Notes: a model not told the origin generated them from the letters alone. A stretch of DNA of 64,000 nucleotides from Parabacteroides massiliensis (GCF_900155425.1 NZ_LT700192.1:186001-250000); one strand, 5' to 3'; counted from the first letter of the stretch, positions 8,958 to 18,547 are shown. Program-made: numbers and translations.

Positions 8958-11684
8958 TTATTTTATTAGAAAAGAGCGAATAAAGGATTCGTCAACCTGT
9001 ATTTGCGGATTGAACTTGTTGCTTTTTACGTAAGAATCAATGCTTTTCAGTAATTGGCGAGTGGCCGGGCGTTTGTCGATATTCTTTTTCGTGTCGACAG
9101 CCAATACCAGCAGTTGCCCGTTCTTCACTTTCGCTTCGAAGCCGATGCCTAATTTCTGATTGTTGTCATAGCTGTCGATTACTTGGATGAAAGGACGTAA
9201 TTCCTGGGGAGCATCAGCCATTTCGATCACTTTCGCATTTTCCAGAATGTCCCACCATTGCCAGTCGGTGTGGTTGTCGGTGATAAAATCGGCAAAAACC
9301 GGCTGGGTGTTATGGATCAGGCAGCCGATGGTCATCGGTGGCCATTTGAACATGATCGGATTCCAGAAATGATTGTGAAAAGTGGACTTACGTCCTTTTA
9401 CCCGGTTAGGCATCGGGCATAGTACGACTTTTTTACCTTGTTCCAGATATTGCTTTGCTTGATCATCGTATACGGTCGTATAGAGGACATCACCGGTCGA
9501 TTGCATAAGTTTCGGCTGATGTGGATATACCCAGATATTCCAGTCGTTGCTCCACTTGTCGTTGATGGTGAAATGGACTTTCAGACGTTGAGGTCCGGTG
9601 AGCTTGCTGAAGTCGAAACTAAATTCGCCGACGGGGAAAACCCCGTAGTCTTGGATCGTCTGTGTTTTCAGTTTGCCTGAAGCGAGCGTACGGCCGGACA
9701 TGTCTGTCACGAACCATTTCAGTTTGGCATTCTTGAGAGCCGCAGGGCCAAAGTTATAGACTTCGGCTTTTGCCCGGAATGTTTCGTCGGTATAGAATGC
9801 TCTTTTCTCGAAGCGCAGCAACGGGACTGTAGAAGAACAGGATTCCCTGAACTTTTCCGGGGTCACGAGTCCTTTGGAATTCCAAAACGGGTCCAGGATT
9901 CCGACCGGGGCATATCCCTGTCCGGTAAAGTCGTTGATGGATAACAGTTGGAACCCGGCAGCCCGGTCGGTGCGTAGCTGTGCTTCTATTACATCTTTAT
10001 ATTCGAGGACGGTCAGTGCCCCGGAGGCTTTGAAGAAATCGTCCGCCTGATCCAGCATGTGATTCTTGTCCAGCGATTCACGGAACACTTCGAAGTTGCG
10101 GGCGCGTACCGGGCCGGTATAATATTCGATCTCTTTGTAGTTCGGGTATACGCAACGCTGGCCGGACTCGTGTGAGATGACCGGGACGTCGATGCTTGCT
10201 TCCTTGTTTTTGTCCCAATCGGTGTATGGACGGCCTTCGTAGATTGCCACGTTCCCCTTGTTTGTCTGATGGGTGATATAGAACTGGTCGGAATTGACTC
10301 TTTTGCGGGCAGTCGAACCACTGAAGAGGCGGCGGCTGTCCTGCTCGCGGCCGGTATGCGTCAACTCTTCGATGAAATCGAAGTTGCCGGTTATTTCGTT
10401 TCCGTTGCAATAAAGGACAAAGGATGGATGGTTGCCATATTCCTTCAGGATAGCTTTCTGTTCGCGGCGGAAGAAACCATAGCGTTTTTCATCGGGTTCG
10501 GCATCTTTTCCCCACATCGGCAGTTCTACTTCCAGATAGACGCCCAATTTGTCGGCCGCGCGGAAAGCTGCTGCCGGAGGGCACCAGGAGTGGAAGCGCA
10601 TGTGATTCATCCCGTACTCTTTCAGGATATTCAGAATGCGTTCCCAAGAGGCGTCGTCGACAGGCGCGTAGCCCGTTTGAGGGAATACGGCGTTTTCCAC
10701 CGTCCCGCGCAGATGGACCGGATGCCCGTTTATCAGGACATGATCTTTGCTGGCCGTCACTTCACGCATGCCGAAGGTCGCTTCTTTGGCATGTTCGTAG
10801 TTGTGGCCGGCGACGGTCGTATGCAGCTTACAGCCCATGTTGTAGAGGTTCGGTTGGAATTCATCCCACAGTTTTATTTTTTTACCTAACCGGATCGTCT
10901 GTTCGATTACTTCGATCGTGTCGTTCCCGCTGACGGGAACATCTGTCGCCAGGTCATAATCCGTGCCGGAGATATGGAAGGAAAGAGTACCGTTGAAGGG
11001 CTTTTTTGTGCAGTTGTTGATCTGCATCTTTACCTTTACACTGTTGTCCGCAATGTTCGGGTAGATTTGCATGTCGTCGATGTAGACCGGGTCGACAGCC
11101 ACCAGTTTGATTTCTCCCAAGACGCCGTTCCAGTTGATCTGTGTAAACTCGGAATGGGCGTGATCCCATTTATGCGTATCGTATTGGTAGCGGTTGTCGA
11201 TACAGAAAGTGATCAGTTCGGTTTTTCCCGGTTTCACGAATTCGGTCAGTTCATGGTTGTGCGGGACACTGACATAATCGATCTTGCTTATTTCCTGCTT
11301 GCCTACATAGACGGAGCTGAGCCAGTGCGTGCGCTCGAAATACAGGAAGATGCGTTTGTTCTCCCATTCTTTCGGGATGGCGATTTCACGCTGGTACCAG
11401 GCCGGCCCCATGTATTCGTACAGGCGTGTCAGGCGGTCGAGGTGGCGGTAAGGAGATTTGTAACCGATCTGGTAGTCATCGGTAATGCCGGGAAGGGTGA
11501 TGGTTTCCTGCAAGCGATGCATATAGCGGACATCGAGCGAGCCGCGTCTGAAATCCATAAAATCTGTCTGGAATCCCCATTCCCCGGAAAGGTCGATTTC
11601 CTGCGTTTGTCCTTTGGAGGTGATGCAGGTGAATAACATACAGATGATGCATGCCATTCGTTGGTAATTTGAAATGTTTCTCAT
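8958..11684 (-). CDS. Secreted glycoside hydrolase family 2, large form
   Basis: 908 aa with an N-terminal hydrophobic export signal (about 10-24). GH2 sugar-binding domain (about 30-215), Ig-like domain (about 220-320), then a TIM barrel with acid/base Glu in CNGNEITG (E430) and a nucleophile-like Glu in SHESGQR (E506). The barrel is followed by beta-rich regions and a roughly 200-residue alpha/beta tail (about 700-908) that I cannot assign with confidence. It is the first gene of a leftward pair with the GH35-like protein and has its own tandem operator, so it probably belongs to the same regulon as susC. Substrate unknown; the GH2 family covers beta-galactosidase, beta-glucuronidase, beta-mannosidase and others. 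Confidence 0.88.
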   Translation of the reverse strand: MRNISNYQRMACIICMLFTCITSKGQTQEIDLSGEWGFQTDFMDFRRGSLDVRYMHRLQETITLPGITDDYQIGYKSPYRHLDRLTRLYEYMGPAWYQREIAIPKEWENKRIFLYFERTHWLSSVYVGKQEISKIDYVSVPHNHELTEFVKPGKTELITFCIDNRYQYDTHKWDHAHSEFTQINWNGVLGEIKLVAVDPVYIDDMQIYPNIADNSVKVKMQINNCTKKPFNGTLSFHISGTDYDLATDVPVSGNDTIEVIEQTIRLGKKIKLWDEFQPNLYNMGCKLHTTVAGHNYEHAKEATFGMREVTASKDHVLINGHPVHLRGTVENAVFPQTGYAPVDDASWERILNILKEYGMNHMRFHSWCPPAAAFRAADKLGVYLEVELPMWGKDAEPDEKRYGFFRREQKAILKEYGNHPSFVLYCNGNEITGNFDFIEELTHTGREQDSRRLFSGSTARKRVNSDQFYITHQTNKGNVAIYEGRPYTDWDKNKEASIDVPVISHESGQRCVYPNYKEIEYYTGPVRARNFEVFRESLDKNHMLDQADDFFKASGALTVLEYKDVIEAQLRTDRAAGFQLLSINDFTGQGYAPVGILDPFWNSKGLVTPEKFRESCSSTVPLLRFEKRAFYTDETFRAKAEVYNFGPAALKNAKLKWFVTDMSGRTLASGKLKTQTIQDYGVFPVGEFSFDFSKLTGPQRLKVHFTINDKWSNDWNIWVYPHQPKLMQSTGDVLYTTVYDDQAKQYLEQGKKVVLCPMPNRVKGRKSTFHNHFWNPIMFKWPPMTIGCLIHNTQPVFADFITDNHTDWQWWDILENAKVIEMADAPQELRPFIQVIDSYDNNQKLGIGFEAKVKNGQLLVLAVDTKKNIDKRPATRQLLKSIDSYVKSNKFNPQIQVDESFIRSFLIK

Positions 11685-11736
11685 ATCTCTTTTTTTTGAA
11701 TTAGATTATCCGTCTGATTATCTCTGATAGACAGTC

Positions 11737-11802
11737 CAAAAGTAGGGAAGAGAATGGAACAAGGTTGGTAAAATAATCTCATATATTAGTACAGGATTCT
11801 CA
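11737..11802 (-). promoter_or_regulatory. GH2/GH35-like operon promoter with tandem HTCS-type operator
   Basis: On the minus strand the half-sites TGAGAATCCTGTA (11802-11790) and TGAGATTATTTTA (11781-11769) lie at a 21-bp period. The inner one ends 24 nt before the -7 box TACTTTTG (11744-11737). The outer half-site overlaps the last codons of HTCS-2. Spacing equals that at susC and the first GH2 gene. Confidence 0.7.
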
Positions 11803-14800
11803 TTCCGCCTGTTTTTTCTGGTATTCCGAGGGGGAGATACCATAGACGGCCTTGAAACTGCGGGCAAAATAAGAACTGCTGCTGAAACCTGTGTGTTCGG
11901 CAATCTCTGATATGTTCAGATTAGATTCTTTGAGTAGCCTTGCGCCTGCCTCAAGCCGGATGTTCTTGATCAGTTCGTTTGGTGAGAGCCCTGTCGCGGC
12001 TTTTACTTTCCGGTAAAAATTGGCCCGGCTCATCCCCAATGCTTCGTATATGACGGATATGTCCAGTTCCTGGTCCGATAGGTGGGCCTTTACGATATCG
12101 ATGTATTGTGTCAGGAAGTCGTTCTCTTCTTCCGAAGCTCCCATTCCCAGATGTTTTAAGGAAAGGTCGCCTCCATATATCATTTTCATTTTTTCCCGTA
12201 CCGACAGGATATTTTTGATGCGGGCTCGCAACAGGGACATCTGGAACGGTTTGACGATGTAGTCGTCCGCACCTGTTTCCAACCCTTCTTCTATCTGCGA
12301 AACCATTGATTTGGCTGTTAGCAGGATGACTGGTATATGGCAAAGAGCTTGGCTTTCCTTGATACGTCTGCACAGTTCCAACCCGTTCATCTCCGGCATC
12401 ATGACATCGCTGATCACGATATTCGGGTTGATCTCTTCGAGCTGTTTCAACGCCTCTTTGCCATTGGTGGCTTTGGTTATGGTATACTCGTTGTTGAGTT
12501 GTTGTTCCAGATATTGAAGGATCTCGAGGTTGTCATCGACTAACAAGATAACCGGTTTTTTCCCGGATTCCACCTCTTCCAACAATAAGTTTACCTTTTT
12601 ATGGCTGGTGGAGGGATGGAGAGTTGCTGTTTCTTCCATGCCGGGGAGGAGGAGCATGAAGGTCGTTCCTTCCTGTTCCGAACTTTTGACCCAGATGTAT
12701 CCTTTGTGTTGCAAGACGATAGAGCGTGTGAGGGTCAACCCGATTCCCGTACCGGCTATTTGCCGGTGTATATCTTCTTGCGAACGGTAGAATGGTTCGA
12801 ATATCTTTTCCGCTTTTTCACTGTCAAACCCTTTTCCGGTATCGTTGACTTCTATGTATAGATAGCGGGGTTCGGTCAGGAAAGAACTTTGCTGTACCGG
12901 AAAAAGAGGCAATTCTTTGCATTCTTGTTGGGAAAGAGCACGTGTCAGAATTGAAATTTCTCCTTCCGCCGGCGTGAACTTGAAGGCGTTGGAAAGCAGG
13001 TTGAAGAAGACTTTTTCTATTTCGGTTTGATCGAGAAATACAAAATAGGGGTGGGGCAGCTTGTCTATAAGCGTGAACTTGATATTCCGGTTGCCGGCGA
13101 TGCTTTCGAAGGAATGATATATTTCCTTGATAAAAGGGACAAAGTCGAAACGGCTTTTCTGCAGGTCGGATTTTCCGGCTTCATATTTCTGTATGTCCAT
13201 CAGGCTGTTTACCAGCAAGAGCATTCGTTGGGTGTTCTTTTTGATCAGCAGCAATATGTCTTTTACTTCCGGAGAGAAGGATACACGTTCCAAGAGGTCG
13301 TTTAGCGGGTTGATGATCAGAGTTAAAGGCGTGCGCAATTCGTGGGAGAAGTTGGTAAACATCTGAATCCGTTCCTTATGGAGTTCATCGGCTCGTTCTC
13401 TCTCCCGTTTCCGTTGCGCATGGCGGAATGTTGCAATGATGGCACAGACGGTCAAGGTTATGTATATCAGGTAAGCCCACCAGGTCTTATAGAGAGGTGG
13501 CGTGATCGTGACCTGCAGGCTGGCTGCTTGCGGGTTCCATAGATTGTCGTTGTTGGAGGCCATGACTTCGAAAGTGTATGTGCCGGGTTGGAGGTTGCTG
13601 TAATAGGCTTCGCGCCGGTCGCCTACATAATGCCAATCCATATCCGCGCCGGCCAACCTGTAGGCATACCGGTTCATGGTCGGATGAATCAGGTTGAGAG
13701 CTGTGTATCCGATTGTCAGGTTGTTATGCTTGTAATCGAGTTTCAGTCCGTGCTTGAAGTCCGGCGGTGATAGTGTTTCCTGTGTGTTGACCTGTACGGA
13801 GGTAATGAGGACAGGCGGCTTGTAGGGGTTGGTTCTCTTTTGTTCGAGAGACAGAGCGAGGACTCCTTTGTTGCCGGGAAAATAGAGTTGCCCGTTATGG
13901 GAGGCTGTACCGGCAAATTTGGTAAATTCCATCGTGTAGGGTTGCTCGACCGGCAGGAAAAGGTCTTTTTCTGCGTCCAACTTATAGATATGCTGGGTGG
14001 TCGTTACCCATAAATTCCCCTTTTTGTCTTCTATCAGTTGAGCAATATAGCTGTCGGAGATGCCGTCTTCCTTCTTATAGTGCTTCATGACATTCAGTGA
14101 ATGGTCGAGGCGGAATAACCCGTTTTTGGTCGTGGATATCCAAATCCGGTTGTTTCTGTCTTGGAGTATTCCGGTGATCTCGCCTGATTGCGTTTGGGAA
14201 TTCAGGGAGGACAGTTTGTAGCTCAGGTTTTCCCGTCTCGCCTTTGGCATATCGTAGAGGTAAAGGCTGTCCAGGCTGGTCCCGATCAGGAACACATCAG
14301 GCGATATCTCATCCATCACGGATACATGCTTGAAAAGTTGTGGCCCGTTTTGCGTGGGAAAGAGATTGATGCATCGATCCCTGTCAACCAGCACGAGTGC
14401 CTTATTGCTGTTTGCCGGAATCCATAACCGGTTCTTGCTGTCGATGAACAGCGAATTGATATCGTTGAATGTAAAATCATGCAAAAGGGTGAATTGCTTC
14501 CGGACCGTATCGAAGGAATATACTGTTCCGTAGTGGGTGGAACAGTATAGAATGTCTCCGTCTATTTTAATGGATTTGATGACATTGTCGTTTCCTTTGC
14601 CATGCGACTTTTTTATTGGATATAATGCTTGTTCTCTGGTGGCCGGGTTATAGAAGAACAATCCGGCTCCTTCTGTGGCAAACCATAGATTCCCGTTTTT
14701 ATCCATTTCCCCTTTCCCGATGATCAGGTTAGGGAAATCTTTAGGGGAGATCATGGTTACATTATTCTGGAAAGGACTATGATAATAAACTCCGTTCGTA

Positions 14801-15786
14801 TAAGTACCGATCCATAAAGTCTGGTTTCTGTCGACCAAAAGACTGTGGATGGAGGATATCTCGGACTCGTTGTTGGCATGGGTATGGATAGGGAACGGTT
14901 TTATCTCCATCGTGGTCAAATCCATGATGTTCAATCCTTCGAACGTGCCGATTAATAGCGTGCTGTCATTTAAATAAATAAATTTCCGGACGGCACGGTC
15001 GGACAGGTTGGAATTGGTATTGTCGAAATGGCTGATTTGCCGTGTACGGGAATTATACAGATAGATGCCGTGGGCGTATGTCCCTATCCATACCAGGCCG
15101 CCGGGACCTGCCAGTATCGTGTTGATAATGTCTTGTTGTGTATGGTCTTTGGCCAGTCGGGGAAGTTTGACCTGGGTGATAAATTTCCAGTCGGAAGTGT
15201 AGATAAACATCCCATGCTGGCCGGTTCCGATATAAATGGTCCCGTCTTCGGATTGCGAAACGGCGTTTATTCCTCCTTCTATTTCTTTTAATGTGTTTAA
15301 GTAGCTTAGCGTGTTGTCACGAAGGCAGGCATACACCTTGTTGTCGGAAAAGGTATATAGCGACGAGTCGTTCCTGTGAAGCAAAAAGCAGCGTATTTCC
15401 TGGTTGCGAGACGTTTCGTCGGGATAATAACGAAAGACTTTCTTGTCGGAATACCGGATCGAGTTGAGTCCGTTAGTCGTTCCGATCCAGATATTCTTTG
15501 CTTTATCTTCGGTGATTGCCAAGATATGGCTGTCGCTGAGTGTTGTCGAATCGCTTACTTCGTTTCGGTATACTTTGAATTCGTATCCGTTATATTGATT
15601 GATTCCGTTTCTTGTCCCCAACCAGAGATACCCGTCCGAATCCTGAAAAATGTCCAAGACCGACAATTGGGAGAGTCCGTCTTCTATCCCTAAATGGTTG
15701 AAGTAGTCGTATGTGAGATTTTCTCCTTGTATTGTGTATATGATGTTGGATAATACGAGGAAGAGGTATAGGAAGTATCGTCTCAT
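11800..15786 (-). CDS. Hybrid two-component system regulator (HTCS-2)
   Basis: 1328 aa, same layout as HTCS-1: signal peptide (to about 21), Reg_prop propeller repeats (about 30-670), Y_Y_Y domain, one membrane span (TWWAYLIYI, near 755-775), HisKA with SHELRT (H815), HATPase with GTGIGLTL, receiver with SDVMMPEMNG (D1127), AraC-type HTH. The AraC domain is nearly identical to that of HTCS-1 (both contain NFYRKVK, TGLSP and NIRLEAGA), while the sensor parts differ more. The start ATG overlaps the stop of the upstream antiporter gene (ATGA, 15783-15786), which is unusual for HTCS genes. Downstream is the GH2/GH35-like operon, a likely target. Confidence 0.96.
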   Translation of the reverse strand: MRRYFLYLFLVLSNIIYTIQGENLTYDYFNHLGIEDGLSQLSVLDIFQDSDGYLWLGTRNGINQYNGYEFKVYRNEVSDSTTLSDSHILAITEDKAKNIWIGTTNGLNSIRYSDKKVFRYYPDETSRNQEIRCFLLHRNDSSLYTFSDNKVYACLRDNTLSYLNTLKEIEGGINAVSQSEDGTIYIGTGQHGMFIYTSDWKFITQVKLPRLAKDHTQQDIINTILAGPGGLVWIGTYAHGIYLYNSRTRQISHFDNTNSNLSDRAVRKFIYLNDSTLLIGTFEGLNIMDLTTMEIKPFPIHTHANNESEISSIHSLLVDRNQTLWIGTYTNGVYYHSPFQNNVTMISPKDFPNLIIGKGEMDKNGNLWFATEGAGLFFYNPATREQALYPIKKSHGKGNDNVIKSIKIDGDILYCSTHYGTVYSFDTVRKQFTLLHDFTFNDINSLFIDSKNRLWIPANSNKALVLVDRDRCINLFPTQNGPQLFKHVSVMDEISPDVFLIGTSLDSLYLYDMPKARRENLSYKLSSLNSQTQSGEITGILQDRNNRIWISTTKNGLFRLDHSLNVMKHYKKEDGISDSYIAQLIEDKKGNLWVTTTQHIYKLDAEKDLFLPVEQPYTMEFTKFAGTASHNGQLYFPGNKGVLALSLEQKRTNPYKPPVLITSVQVNTQETLSPPDFKHGLKLDYKHNNLTIGYTALNLIHPTMNRYAYRLAGADMDWHYVGDRREAYYSNLQPGTYTFEVMASNNDNLWNPQAASLQVTITPPLYKTWWAYLIYITLTVCAIIATFRHAQRKRERERADELHKERIQMFTNFSHELRTPLTLIINPLNDLLERVSFSPEVKDILLLIKKNTQRMLLLVNSLMDIQKYEAGKSDLQKSRFDFVPFIKEIYHSFESIAGNRNIKFTLIDKLPHPYFVFLDQTEIEKVFFNLLSNAFKFTPAEGEISILTRALSQQECKELPLFPVQQSSFLTEPRYLYIEVNDTGKGFDSEKAEKIFEPFYRSQEDIHRQIAGTGIGLTLTRSIVLQHKGYIWVKSSEQEGTTFMLLLPGMEETATLHPSTSHKKVNLLLEEVESGKKPVILLVDDNLEILQYLEQQLNNEYTITKATNGKEALKQLEEINPNIVISDVMMPEMNGLELCRRIKESQALCHIPVILLTAKSMVSQIEEGLETGADDYIVKPFQMSLLRARIKNILSVREKMKMIYGGDLSLKHLGMGASEEENDFLTQYIDIVKAHLSDQELDISVIYEALGMSRANFYRKVKAATGLSPNELIKNIRLEAGARLLKESNLNISEIAEHTGFSSSSYFARSFKAVYGISPSEYQKKQAE

Positions 15787-18092
15787 TTCTGCTCATTCCG
15801 GTTCTTGTTTAAAATCAATGTCGACGGCATTTTTTGAAGAGCCTCTTTGCGGTGTTCGGATACGTCGTTCCAGGTGTCATAGCCGATCAGCATGAAGTTA
15901 TAGCCGTTGAACAATCCCGGTGTAAGGTCTTTGTCCGGTAACAGATGAGTTTGCGGGATGGACGAGACGAAATCCCAAAGTTCTTTGACAATTTGATCAT
16001 GTCCGGCCGTTGTGGAGGATATCTTGGCTACGATGCCGACAGAACCGTGCGTCGTTTTCAGCAATGTCCTTGTGTAGTCGAGCAGGAAGAGATCTTCTTC
16101 GGAACTGATGATGACCAATACGTTGGAGGCTTTCACGAAATTGCGATTGATAAACACGCCGACGTCGCAATTGCTGCGGGCGATAAACATCTTCGTCTTG
16201 TCTTTCAGCAAAGCGCCGGGATAAAACCAGGATTCGGGTGCTTTGAAGCGTTTGAAATAGCGGTTGTAAAAGGACGTGCGGTAGCGGTTGGCCTCGATAT
16301 CGTCCGGCGAGTCGCTCATGGAGATGCCCGAACCGACCAGCAGGAAATCGAATCCTTCGTTATTGACGATGTCGCAGATATCTTGCCCGGCGTTGTTCGA
16401 CACCTCGTAGCGGGTATGGATGTGCATACCCAGTTTTTTGGCTCCGTACAGGATAGGACCGAAGCTCACTTCCTCGAAATTATCCGTATGCAGCGGGTTG
16501 ACATCGGAGCCGACCGTCAGGTGAAGCGCCGTCAGGTCCAGTTTGTTTTTCCCGCGGGCAAACATCTGATGGGCGACATCGAGCATGATCTGGCCGTTTC
16601 CGGCACGTCCGAACGAAAGCAAGACTTTGAATATGCCGTCGGTCGGTTCTGTATATATCCGTTGTTCCTTGATCTTGTCATGAGCCGTGAAGCAGAATTT
16701 GATGAACGAAACCAGAGGGATCGTCATAAAGGTCGTGACCAGTGTCATCAAAACCAACATCACGAAAATGGAAGGCGGCAATATCTTCATCTCATAGCCG
16801 ATCGTCAGCACGACCAGTTCCATCAAACCGCGCGTGTTCATGAGTGCTCCGATATAGAGGCTGTTTTTCCAACTTTCACCGACAAAGCGGGCGGAGAACA
16901 TGGCCCCTCCGAACTTCCCGATGATGGCTACTGCTGTAAAGATTCCGCACATGGTCCAAAGTTCCGGCGAGTTCAACAAACCGATCTCCGTGCGCAGTCC
17001 GGTCGAAACGAAGAAAAGCGGCAGGAAGAGCGCCAGCGATACGTCTTCCACCTTTTCTGTCATGATCTTGCGGAACTTGATGTTTCCCGGCATGACTACT
17101 CCTGCAATAAAGGCGCCGAAAAGAGCATGCAATCCTAATATCTCGGTAAAATAAGACGATACGATCAGCAACAGGAACATCAGGGCCACCAGCGCTTTAT
17201 CGATCACCTCTTTGTTGTGGTATATATGCCCGATCATCCGTAAGAAAGGACGAACGGCAAAAAACATGAAGAGGATGTACAAGATGGAAAACAATATATT
17301 GTACACGGCGCTCAGCATACTGCCGGCCTGGGCGATGGCTATCACGACGGCCAGCAGGCACCAGGCTGTAATATCTCCATTGGCGGCGCTTGCCAGCGAA
17401 AGGGTTCCCAGATGTGTTTTGGTCAACCCTTTTTCCTGGATGATACGTGCCAGGACCGGAAAGGCCGTGATGCTCATGGCAATCCCGATGAACAGGGCGA
17501 ACGAGAGGAACGGTGTCCCTTTATGGGCATAGGATTCATAAACATAATAGGCCGTCAGCATACCGAAGAAAAACGGAACGATCGTGCTGGTATGGCTGAT
17601 CAGGATGGTCTCTTTCAGCTTTTTGCGGACTTCGCCGATGTCCAGTTCCATGCCGATGGCGAACATGAAAAGAATCAAGCCGAATTGGCTTAATATGGTG
17701 ATATTGCCTAATGATTCGGAAGGAAAAAGAAACGCGGATACTCCCGGCAACAGATGCCCGAGTACGGACGGGCCGAGTACGATGCCGGCTACGATTTCAC
17801 CGATGACGGTGGGCTGCCCGATCTTTTGGAACATCCAACCGAACAGACGGCAGACGATTAATATCGTAATGATTTGCAGAAGGAGGATTCCGATTGGAGA
17901 TTGAATATGATGAGTGACCGAATCCCAGAACACAAAAAAGCCTTCGCCCATATCCCGGGGGGCGTTTTGCATCGTTTGGATAGCCGTATCGACTTGCCGA
18001 CTTTCTCCTTCTTTGACTATGAAATACATGAGTGAGCCAAAGATCAGAATCATCATCAAATAAAAGGCTATGCTTTTAATTCCCTTACTCAT
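15783..18092 (-). CDS. CPA2-family cation/proton antiporter with C-terminal cytosolic domain
   Basis: 769 aa. After an N-terminal span (about 7-25) and a soluble loop comes a Na_H_Exchanger domain (about 75-480, about a dozen spans) with the family signatures GQPTVIGEIVAGIVLGPSVLG, AMSITAFPVLARI and ALFGAFIAGVVMPG. A cytosolic tail (about 500-769) has USP-like alpha/beta character, as in KefB- and CHX-type exchangers. It exchanges K+ or Na+ for H+ across the inner membrane; the ion is not predictable. The stop codon overlaps the HTCS-2 start by four bases, so the two are translationally coupled. The promoter is probably the -7 box at 18117-18124. Confidence 0.9.
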   Translation of the reverse strand: MSKGIKSIAFYLMMILIFGSLMYFIVKEGESRQVDTAIQTMQNAPRDMGEGFFVFWDSVTHHIQSPIGILLLQIITILIVCRLFGWMFQKIGQPTVIGEIVAGIVLGPSVLGHLLPGVSAFLFPSESLGNITILSQFGLILFMFAIGMELDIGEVRKKLKETILISHTSTIVPFFFGMLTAYYVYESYAHKGTPFLSFALFIGIAMSITAFPVLARIIQEKGLTKTHLGTLSLASAANGDITAWCLLAVVIAIAQAGSMLSAVYNILFSILYILFMFFAVRPFLRMIGHIYHNKEVIDKALVALMFLLLIVSSYFTEILGLHALFGAFIAGVVMPGNIKFRKIMTEKVEDVSLALFLPLFFVSTGLRTEIGLLNSPELWTMCGIFTAVAIIGKFGGAMFSARFVGESWKNSLYIGALMNTRGLMELVVLTIGYEMKILPPSIFVMLVLMTLVTTFMTIPLVSFIKFCFTAHDKIKEQRIYTEPTDGIFKVLLSFGRAGNGQIMLDVAHQMFARGKNKLDLTALHLTVGSDVNPLHTDNFEEVSFGPILYGAKKLGMHIHTRYEVSNNAGQDICDIVNNEGFDFLLVGSGISMSDSPDDIEANRYRTSFYNRYFKRFKAPESWFYPGALLKDKTKMFIARSNCDVGVFINRNFVKASNVLVIISSEEDLFLLDYTRTLLKTTHGSVGIVAKISSTTAGHDQIVKELWDFVSSIPQTHLLPDKDLTPGLFNGYNFMLIGYDTWNDVSEHRKEALQKMPSTLILNKNRNEQK

Positions 18093-18116
18093 CTGTTAGC
18101 ATTAAACGGTTTCTTG

Positions 18117-18124
18117 CAAAAATA
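18117..18124 (-). promoter_or_regulatory. -7 box of the antiporter/HTCS-2 operon
   Basis: Minus-strand TATTTTTG matches TAnnTTTG and lies 24 bases before the ATG at 18092. No good -33 TTTG and no HTCS-type tandem repeat is present at the position where the three polysaccharide promoters have one. The surrounding non-coding stretch 18093-18604 holds this box, the element at 18221-18311, a weak hairpin (GTGGAA/TTCCAC, 18390-18413) and the glgB promoter; I see no gene in it. Confidence 0.45.
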
Positions 18125-18220
18125 AGAAAAGGAATTAAATATAGCCCCTTTTGTCGGCGGATTTTTTTATTGGCGATTTTGTTTTTTTCTACCCTTATTG
18201 TGATTTTGTGAAAAAAGCCG

Positions 18221-18311
18221 TTGGTTCGAATCGAAACTACTACCGCATCTAATTAGGTTTTCTACCCCATATAAACCAAATTAGTAGCAAGGGTAATATT
18301 TTTTAAGAAAC
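18221..18311 (+). repeat. Dispersed intergenic element, copy A
   Basis: 91 bp that aligns with the reverse complement of 47696-47785. Exact shared runs are AATCGAAAC (18229-18237), a 16-mer starting GTTTTCTACCCC (18257-18272) and a 22-mer ending TTTTTTAAGAAAC (18290-18311). The last 67 bp align without gaps at 51/67 identities. Copy A also contains an inverted repeat around the 16-mer (AATTAGGTTT/AAACCAAATT). It sits between divergent genes (antiporter and glgB). Function unknown. Confidence 0.75.
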
Positions 18312-18547
18312 TGCTGTTTTGAGTATGATGTTAAGAACCAATGATTTATTGTGGATTTGGGTTTAAATGGGGGATATTGTCTGATTTTTGTGGAATTTTG
18401 GTTCGGTTTCCACAGAAAAAAAGAAGGTGAAAGCCTCTGTAAAGTAAACATAAGCCGAATCATGGAAGATAGTGGATGCGAGCAGAAGGTGGAACTCTGA
18501 GGATGGAGAGTTTATATCTTTTTGAAAAAGGGAAAGTATCCGGACTT

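Noticed and set aside
15945-17138. 397-aa open frame on the plus strand
   Set aside because: It lies wholly antisense to the antiporter gene, which has clear family motifs; the product is low in structure and rich in His, Asp and Arg, as usual for shadow frames.
18181-18196. Further copies of the TTTTCTACCC part of the dispersed element (also at 58050-58060)
   Set aside because: Only about ten bases match, without the 22-mer or the upstream block, so chance in AT-rich DNA is enough.
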